A stretch of DNA of 47,004 nt from RGIG3528 sp045598045 (GTDB taxonomy: Bacteria > Bacillota > Clostridia > Lachnospirales > Lachnospiraceae), in the NCBI GenBank assembly GCA_045598045.1, contig JAZLLG010000018.1:1-47004 (forward strand), given 5' to 3'. A model generated the notes under the pieces. The model saw nothing but the letters and a program-made list of their open reading frames with translations, was not told where the DNA came from and searched no databases. The position numbers and the translations under genes are program-made. Shown here piece after piece: positions 41,548-47,004 of the stretch (its first letter is position 1; each line of letters begins with the position of its first letter).

Positions 41548-42741
41548 TTAGTGTCTTCTGAATTTTCTGAGCTGTGGTAACAGCTTTGCAAGTGTTGATA
41601 AAGTGTAGTCAATCTCTTCTTCTGTCGTATATTTGCAGAAGCTGAAACGTATTGTGGAATCAAGGTATTTCTGGTCTGTACCTATGGCCTTAAGCGTGCC
41701 CGAGATTGCAGGATGATTTGACGAACATGCAGACCCCGAGGAAACATAGATTCCCTCTTCCTCAAGCGCATGCAGAAGGACCTCGCTTCTCACCCCTTCA
41801 AAACCACAGCTGACTATATGCGGAGCAGTTGTTTCTATAAGCGAAACAAGCTCTTCATCGCTGTCCGGGATTCTGTTGCTGATTGTATGTACAAAAGTAT
41901 CCGGCAACTCCAATAAACCCTTAATGAGCCGCGACTTGATTGCAAACATATGTTCACGGTTTTCCGAAAGCTTCGCATACATTTCTTCCGAAGCAACACC
42001 AAGCCCCGCAATGGCCGGAACATTTTCAGTACCGCTTCTCATTCCGCTTTCCTGGCCACCGCCGTTAATTATAGGCTTAACCTTTACTCCTTTTCTTATG
42101 TAAAGGAATCCGCTTCCCTTTGGACCGTGAATTTTGTGTCCTGAAACTGAAAGCATGTCTATACCCATCTTTTTGGGAACTATTGTGAGTTTTCCAAATG
42201 CCTGAATTGCATCAACGTGAAAAAGCACCTTTGGATTTTTTTCTTTGATTCTCTTCGAAATCTCCGCAACATCGTTTACGCTGCCAACCTCATTATTGAC
42301 AAACATAACAGACACAATAATGGTGTCCTCACGTAAAAGCGAAAGAAGTGAATCCATATCGACACAGCCGTTTTTATCAACCTCGCAGAAGGACACCTCA
42401 TATCCCATGCTTTCAAGAAAAAGAACGGGATTATACACGGAGGCATGCTCCATACGTGTTGTAATAATATGCTTTCCCATGCGGTTATTGGCGAGAGCTG
42501 CCCCCACCAGTGCCATATTGTTTGACTCTGTGCCACCGGAGGTAAAAACTATTTCAGAAGCCTCACATTTAAGTATTTTACAAATCGTCTCTCTGGCTGC
42601 TTTTATATGATTTTCCGCTTCCATACCGACAACATGCATGGATGAAGGATTGCCGAATTCCTTCAAAAATACACTGCTCATTTTTTCATAAACGGCATCA
42701 CTTACTTTTGTTGTTGCGGCATTATCAAGATAACATTTCAT
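41548..42741 (-). CDS. nifS: Cysteine desulfurase, NifS/IscS family
   Basis: The 397-residue PLP enzyme takes sulfur from cysteine for iron-sulfur clusters and tRNA thiolation. It begins MKCYLDNAATTKVSDAV. The PLP lysine is in LSVSGHKIHGPKGSGFLYI, and the active cysteine is in YVSSGSACSSNHPAISG, in the longer loop typical of IscS/NifS class I. The ATG at 42741 has GGAGAC 7 bases upstream. The frame runs 67 codons further back inside rsmE without homology. It overlaps rsmE by 17 bases. With ThiI (no rhodanese) in the same region, it is the probable sulfur donor for s4U8. Confidence 0.94.
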   Translation of the reverse strand: MKCYLDNAATTKVSDAVYEKMSSVFLKEFGNPSSMHVVGMEAENHIKAARETICKILKCEASEIVFTSGGTESNNMALVGAALANNRMGKHIITTRMEHASVYNPVLFLESMGYEVSFCEVDKNGCVDMDSLLSLLREDTIIVSVMFVNNEVGSVNDVAEISKRIKEKNPKVLFHVDAIQAFGKLTIVPKKMGIDMLSVSGHKIHGPKGSGFLYIRKGVKVKPIINGGGQESGMRSGTENVPAIAGLGVASEEMYAKLSENREHMFAIKSRLIKGLLELPDTFVHTISNRIPDSDEELVSLIETTAPHIVSCGFEGVRSEVLLHALEEEGIYVSSGSACSSNHPAISGTLKAIGTDQKYLDSTIRFSFCKYTTEEEIDYTLSTLAKLLPQLRKFRRH

Positions 42742-43498
42742 TTTTTGTCTCCAGTTCGTACATGAGTATGGAAAGCAGTGTGAGTCCTGCCGTTTCCGTT
42801 CGAAGGATTCGTTTACCAAGAGATACCGAGCATCCGCCGGCACTAAGAATCTCTTCAACTTCACTTTCCTCAAATCCGCCTTCGGGGCCGATAAATACAG
42901 CCGCCTTTGCGCCTGCCGGAGCCTTCTTGACCGCGTCGGCAAATTCCTTAAGCGACTTCATTCCTTTGGCATTTTCGTAGGCCAGACAAACCTTTGCTCC
43001 ATCGGCAAACGCTTCCTTTACGGCCTGCTTAAATGTAAGACAGTGTCCGATTTCCGGGATTATTCCTCTTCCGGACTGTTTTGCAGCCGCACGACTTATT
43101 TCCTGCCATCTCAGAAGCTTTTTCTTTTCGGACTTTTCATCCTCAATTTTGGCAATGCTTCTTTTCATGGCCACGGGAATAATCTCATATGCGCCGAGTT
43201 CTACTGCCTTCTGAATGATAAGCTCCATCTTGTCCTTTTTCGGAAGGCCTTGATAAAGCATTATTTTAACCGGAAGCTCATTCTCGGACTCCCGTGTTTC
43301 AAGCACCTCAAAAATAACATCATTGGAAGCGGTGTATTCGGATACTGTACATACATTTTCCAAACCTGCCCCGTCACAAAGAACAGCTTTCTCGCCTTTT
43401 GCAAGTCTCAGTACATTTTTAATGTGATGGGCATCTTCGCCTTTTACGATAATTTCTTTTTCTGTTTTATCTTCAGGTTCGTAGTAGAATCTGTACAT
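42725..43498 (-). CDS. rsmE: 16S rRNA m3U1498 methyltransferase RsmE
   Basis: The 257-residue SPOUT methyltransferase has an N-terminal PUA-like domain (IIVKGEDAHHIKNVLRLAKGEKAVLCDG) and the knotted SAM site VFIGPEGGFEESEVEEIL with LGKRILRTETAGLTLLSIL near the C-terminus. It methylates U1498 of 16S rRNA. It follows dnaJ in many Firmicutes (usually after prmA, which is absent here) and is separated from dnaJ by a terminator hairpin. Confidence 0.94.
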   Translation of the reverse strand: MYRFYYEPEDKTEKEIIVKGEDAHHIKNVLRLAKGEKAVLCDGAGLENVCTVSEYTASNDVIFEVLETRESENELPVKIMLYQGLPKKDKMELIIQKAVELGAYEIIPVAMKRSIAKIEDEKSEKKKLLRWQEISRAAAKQSGRGIIPEIGHCLTFKQAVKEAFADGAKVCLAYENAKGMKSLKEFADAVKKAPAGAKAAVFIGPEGGFEESEVEEILSAGGCSVSLGKRILRTETAGLTLLSILMYELETKNEMLS

Positions 43499-43545
43499 AC
43501 TTATTCTCCCGTTTATCCGTATAAATCAAAAAACCAAGACGAAAT

Positions 43546-43571
43546 CTACCTCCGGCGTACACCGGAGGTAG
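43546..43571 (-). terminator. Terminator after dnaJ
   Basis: CTACCTCCGG (43546-43555) and CCGGAGGTAG (43562-43571) form a perfect 10-base stem with a 6-base loop, 14 bases past the dnaJ stop. The T-rich stretch after it on the minus strand is interrupted, so some readthrough into rsmE is possible. Confidence 0.7.
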
Positions 43572-43584
43572 TTCTCTATGATCA

Positions 43585-44724
43585 TTATTTGAATATTCCT
43601 TTTTTCTTTCCCTTACCTGTCGATGTTCCGTCATCAGAAGGTCCGAAAGATTTGTCAAAGGCTTCAAGAAGTTCTCTTTGCTCTTTTGTAAGTGAATTCG
43701 GCACCTGCACGACGAGAGTAACATACATGTCACCACGTGTGGAAGCACTTCGAAGTGAAGGCACTCCCTTATTACGGAAACGCACACGGGTGTTTGTCTG
43801 AGTACCGGGTGTAACCGTATACATAATGTCACCGTCAATCGTGTTGATTTTGAGTTCACCGCCAAGTGCGGCCTTTGTGAACGGAAGCGGTACCTCTGCG
43901 TAAAGGTCCATGCCGTCTCTCTGGAATGTATCGTGCGGCTTAACATTGACTTCAACAAGGAGGTCTCCTCTCGGTCCGCCGTTTGTTCCGGGTTCACCCT
44001 GACCTGAAAGCCGGATGCTCTGACCATTGTCTATGCCGGCAGGAATATTGACTTCAATCGTCTTCTTCTTGGATACATAGCCTTCGCCGTAGCAACTCTG
44101 ACATTTCTCTTTAATGATTTTACCGGTACCGCGACACTGAGGGCAAGCCTGTACGCTCTGAGTCATACCAAAGAGTGACTGGCGCTGGAAAACCACCTGT
44201 CCCTTACCATTACATTGCGAACAAGTCTGCGGAGTTGTTCCTTTTTTAGCTCCCGATCCGTTACACTCCGGACAGGTTTCCTTTGCATTGATATTAAGTT
44301 CTTTCTTTGTACCGAAAACAGCTTCCTCAAAAGCGATGGTAATGCCCGCGCGTACGCTTGCACCCTTCTGGGGCCCATTATAATTTCTTCTTGAGCCGCC
44401 TCCCATTCCGAAGAGATCGCCGAAAATGTCTCCAAAGCTTGAGAATATGTCTCCCATATCGGAGAAACCTGAGAAGCCTGCTCCGCCACCGCCGTTTTCA
44501 AATGCAGCATGTCCGAAGCGGTCGTACTGCGCTCTTTTTTCGGGGTCCGAAAGAACACCATACGCCTCGGAAGCCTCTTTAAACTTTGCTTCTGCTTCCT
44601 TGTCGCCCGGATTTACGTCCGGATGGTACTTCTTTGCGAGTACTCTGTATGCCTTTTTAAGTTCATCATCCGAGGCGCCCTTTTGAACACCGAGCACCTC
44701 GTAATAATCACGTTTATCTGCCAT
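43585..44724 (-). CDS. dnaJ: Chaperone DnaJ
   Basis: The 379-residue type I DnaJ has a J domain with the HPD motif (AKKYHPDVNPGDKEAEAKF), a Gly/Phe-rich linker containing GGGGAGFSGFSDMGDIF, and four CxxCxGxG zinc repeats (CPECNGSG, CSQCNGKG, CPQCRGTG, CQSCYGEG). The C-terminal client-binding domains start at IPAGIDNGQSIRL. It stimulates the ATPase of DnaK. It lies 2 bases downstream of dnaK. Confidence 0.97.
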   Translation of the reverse strand: MADKRDYYEVLGVQKGASDDELKKAYRVLAKKYHPDVNPGDKEAEAKFKEASEAYGVLSDPEKRAQYDRFGHAAFENGGGGAGFSGFSDMGDIFSSFGDIFGDLFGMGGGSRRNYNGPQKGASVRAGITIAFEEAVFGTKKELNINAKETCPECNGSGAKKGTTPQTCSQCNGKGQVVFQRQSLFGMTQSVQACPQCRGTGKIIKEKCQSCYGEGYVSKKKTIEVNIPAGIDNGQSIRLSGQGEPGTNGGPRGDLLVEVNVKPHDTFQRDGMDLYAEVPLPFTKAALGGELKINTIDGDIMYTVTPGTQTNTRVRFRNKGVPSLRSASTRGDMYVTLVVQVPNSLTKEQRELLEAFDKSFGPSDDGTSTGKGKKKGIFK

Positions 44725-44726
44725 TT

Positions 44727-46619
44727 TTATACTTCTCTGAAGTCTCCGTCTACGACGTCGTCGTTATTTGCTGAGCTTGTGTTACCGGCATCCTGGTAGT
44801 TGCCTCCCATGCCGCCCATACCGCTCATGTCGGAACCAGCCTGGCCCTGTGCACCCTGCTGTGACTCATAAAGCTTTGAGAACAGTGTCTGTGCTGATTC
44901 CATAAGCTTTTCCTTTGCAGCCTTGAGGTCATTAACTTCATTCTCGCTCATAACTTCGGGATTTGCCTTGTTAACGAGGTCCTTAAGTCTGTCAAGGTCT
45001 GCCTGAACGTTTGCTTTATCGGCATCAGTAAGCTTGTCGCCAACTTCCTTCATTGTCTTTTCTGTCTGGAATACAAGTGAATCGCAGTCGTTCTTTGTAT
45101 CAACGGCTTCTTTTCTCTTCTTATCCTGAGCTTCATACTCAGCTGCTTCCTTAACAGCCTTTTCAATGTCGGCATCGGAAAGGTTTGTACCTGCAGTAAT
45201 GGTAATATGCTGTTCCTTACCTGTTCCGAGATCCTTAGCGGATACGTTTACGATACCGTTTGCATCGATATCGAATGTAACTTCAATCTGCGGTACTCCT
45301 CTGGGAGCTGCAGGGATGCCGTCCAGTCTGAACTGACCGAGAGACTTGTTGTCCTTTGCGAACTGTCTCTCACCCTGTACTACGTTAATGTCAACGGCTG
45401 TCTGTCCGTCAGCTGCTGTAGAGAATACCTGACTCTTCTTTGTGGGAATTGTTGTATTCTTTTCAATAAGGTGTGTTGCAACACCACCAAGTGTTTCAAT
45501 TGAAAGTGTAAGAGGTGTAACGTCCAGAAGAAGGATGTCACCCGCGCCTGCTTCGCCTGCAAGCTTACCGCCCTGAATGGATGCACCGATGGCAACGCAT
45601 TCATCGGGATTGAGCGTCTTGGAAGGTTCCTGACCTGTCATCTGCTTAACGAGATCCTGAACTGCAGGAATACGTGTGGAACCGCCTACAAGGAGAACCT
45701 TGGAAAGATCTGAAGCATTAAGGCCTGCATCTCTGAGAGCTGTCTGAACAGGGCCTCTTGTTGCTTCTACAAGGTCATGTGTAAGCTCATCGAACTTAGC
45801 ACGTGTAAGGTTTATATCAAGATGCTTGGGACCCTCTGCTGTAGCTGTGATGAAGGGAAGGTTAACATTTGTCTGTGTCTGTGTGGAAAGTTCCTTCTTA
45901 GCCTTCTCAGCTGCTTCCTTAAGTCTCTGAACAGCCATCTTGTCCATTGAAAGGTCAACGCCTTCTGTGCGCTTGAACTCATCGATGAAGTAACGCATTA
46001 CTCTGTCGTCGAAGTCATCGCCGCCGAGTCTGTTGTTACCTGCTGTGGCAAGAACTTCGATAACGCCGTCGCCTATATCGATAACGGAAACATCGAACGT
46101 ACCGCCGCCAAGGTCGTATACCATGATTTTCTGCTCTTTTTCATTATCAAGGCCGTATGCAAGAGCTGCTGCTGTGGGCTCGTTGATGATACGCTTAACA
46201 TCAAGGCCTGCAATCTTACCTGCATCCTTTGTAGCCTGACGCTGAGCATCATTGAAATATGCGGGAACTGTGATAACAGCCTCTGTAACCTTCTCACCGA
46301 GATAGCTTTCGGCGTCTGCCTTCATCTTCTGAAGGATCATTGCGGAAATTTCCTGAGGAGAATACTTCTTGTCATCAATGGAAATACGGAAATCAGTGCC
46401 CATATGTCTCTTGATGGAAGAAATTGTTTTCTCGGAGTTTGTAACTGCCTGACGTCTTGCGGAATCACCAACGATTCTTTCGCCTGTCTTTGTGAATGCA
46501 ACAACTGAAGGTGTTGTTCTGCCACCGTCGGGATTTGTAATAACTACCGGCTTGCCGCCTTCCATAACGGCTACACAAGAGTTTGTTGTACCTAAGTCAA
46601 TACCAATAATCTTTCCCAT
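44727..46619 (-). CDS. dnaK: Chaperone DnaK (Hsp70)
   Basis: The 630-residue Hsp70 starts MGKIIGIDLGTTNSCVAVME. The ATPase domain includes IINEPTAAALAYG and VYDLGGGTFDVSVIDIG, and the substrate domain includes LLLDVTPLTLSIETLGG. The tail is GNYQDAGNTSSANNDDVVDGDFREV (shown by its ends, GMGGMGG and VVDGDFREV). It has the ~24-residue gap in the ATPase lobe typical of Gram-positive DnaK. AGAGGAC precedes the ATG. The CIRCE operator expected for this operon would lie upstream of hrcA, outside the window. Confidence 0.97.
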   Translation of the reverse strand: MGKIIGIDLGTTNSCVAVMEGGKPVVITNPDGGRTTPSVVAFTKTGERIVGDSARRQAVTNSEKTISSIKRHMGTDFRISIDDKKYSPQEISAMILQKMKADAESYLGEKVTEAVITVPAYFNDAQRQATKDAGKIAGLDVKRIINEPTAAALAYGLDNEKEQKIMVYDLGGGTFDVSVIDIGDGVIEVLATAGNNRLGGDDFDDRVMRYFIDEFKRTEGVDLSMDKMAVQRLKEAAEKAKKELSTQTQTNVNLPFITATAEGPKHLDINLTRAKFDELTHDLVEATRGPVQTALRDAGLNASDLSKVLLVGGSTRIPAVQDLVKQMTGQEPSKTLNPDECVAIGASIQGGKLAGEAGAGDILLLDVTPLTLSIETLGGVATHLIEKNTTIPTKKSQVFSTAADGQTAVDINVVQGERQFAKDNKSLGQFRLDGIPAAPRGVPQIEVTFDIDANGIVNVSAKDLGTGKEQHITITAGTNLSDADIEKAVKEAAEYEAQDKKRKEAVDTKNDCDSLVFQTEKTMKEVGDKLTDADKANVQADLDRLKDLVNKANPEVMSENEVNDLKAAKEKLMESAQTLFSKLYESQQGAQGQAGSDMSGMGGMGGNYQDAGNTSSANNDDVVDGDFREV

Positions 46620-46638
46620 TTTTTATGTCCTCTCTTTC

Positions 46639-47004
46639 TTAATTGGCAACTTTTACCATCGCATATCTGACGACGGTGTCTTTATATATATAGCCCTTTT
46701 GGAACACTTCAACGACAATGTTGTCGCCGACGTTTTCGTCTTCCACATGCATAACCGCATTGTGTACTTCGGGGTTAAATTCTTTGTTTAATGCATCGAT
46801 TTCCTTAAGTCCGGCTGCTGTGAGCGTATCAACCATCTGCTTATAAATTTTATCCATTCCTGCGGCAAAAGGTGTCTGCTTTTCTTCCTCGGAAAGTGTT
46901 GCGAAACCTCTTTCGAAGTTGTCAAGCACCGGAAGAATCTTTTCAACCATATCTCTTGCTCCCATTTCGAACATGGAAGACTTTTCTTTTTCCGTACGTT
47001 TGCG
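46639..47004 (-). CDS. grpE: Nucleotide exchange factor GrpE, 3' part (cut by window edge)
   Basis: The frame is open to the window edge and reads RKRTEKEKSSMFEMGARDMV, then EKILPVLDNFERGFATL, the conserved GrpE helix region. It ends with LNKEFNPEVHNAVMHVEDE and VVEVFQKGYIYKDTVVRYAMVKVAN, the beta-wing that opens the DnaK nucleotide site. About 122 residues are visible of the usual ~200. The true start lies outside. It precedes dnaK by 19 bases in the standard grpE-dnaK-dnaJ order. Confidence 0.95.
   Translation of the reverse strand, partial: RKRTEKEKSSMFEMGARDMVEKILPVLDNFERGFATLSEEEKQTPFAAGMDKIYKQMVDTLTAAGLKEIDALNKEFNPEVHNAVMHVEDENVGDNIVVEVFQKGYIYKDTVVRYAMVKVAN

Noticed and set aside
46620..47004. 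CIRCE heat-shock operator
   Set aside because: No TTAGCACTC-N9-GAGTGCTAA is present. It would be expected upstream of hrcA or grpE, outside the window.

Overview
The window looks like a chromosomal segment of an anaerobic, spore-forming Firmicute, most likely a member of the Lachnospiraceae (class Clostridia). This rests on moderate GC, strong GGAGG-type ribosome binding sites, a GerW/YtfJ spore gene, IreB, RNase J, a ThiI without a rhodanese domain, a BlaI/M56 pair of the clostridial type and the dnaK-dnaJ order. I cannot name a species. No tRNA, rRNA, intact insertion sequence or CRISPR array was seen. Both ends cut genes: an unknown ORF on the left and grpE on the right.

Left part (1-4220) is accessory and decaying. 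It holds an AbiE-type toxin-antitoxin pair whose toxin is truncated but whose promoter still carries two matched palindromes, a BlaI-type repressor with two operators, its BlaR1-like M56 partner broken by a one-base deletion, and the last 40 codons of a lost GH2 beta-galactosidase.

4225-15032 (minus strand) reads as one long transcription unit starting at argS: arginyl-tRNA synthetase, a DUF234-type ATPase, a membrane SH3 protein, a GH51 arabinofuranosidase, a CPBP intramembrane protease, a rhomboid-like membrane protein with a zinc ribbon, two unknown proteins, DUF2953 and GerW. Upstream of argS, and probably separate from it, is a sodium-dependent transporter (NSS family).

16690-19644 (plus strand) is a compact three-gene operon: a LexA-like XRE/S24 repressor, a radical SAM protein with a helix-hairpin-helix, and a DUF4130 protein. 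It looks like a self-regulated DNA-damage or DNA-modification module. 19648-20775 holds a duplicated-repeat protein of unknown role and the remains of two GNAT acetyltransferases.

20927-25581: a heterodimeric ABC exporter is preceded by a strong promoter, a 35-codon leader ORF and an intrinsic terminator. This layout matches ribosome-mediated attenuation as known for B. subtilis bmrBCD. A divergent gene encodes a small multi-pass membrane protein.

25590-37488 (minus) is a dense housekeeping block: mtaB, ireB-ruvX-DUF1292, RNase J, a short MltG-like protein, trmR and U32/trhP (wobble-uridine hydroxylation and methylation), an AI-2E family permease, GtrA, RlmI, a NUDIX hydrolase and an HD-domain protein. 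37620 begins a lone plus-strand HPr-like gene that lacks the catalytic histidine but keeps the regulatory serine (Crh-like). Then come thiI and a TPR-GGDEF protein.

40729-41547 is an 819-base gap without an intact gene. It contains a decayed leucine-rich-repeat lipoprotein gene and, running into it, an array of palindromes built on GGATACG/CGTATCC with a period near 52 bases. I could not assign this array to any known element. The right end is the cysteine desulfurase (nifS), rsmE, dnaJ, dnaK and grpE.
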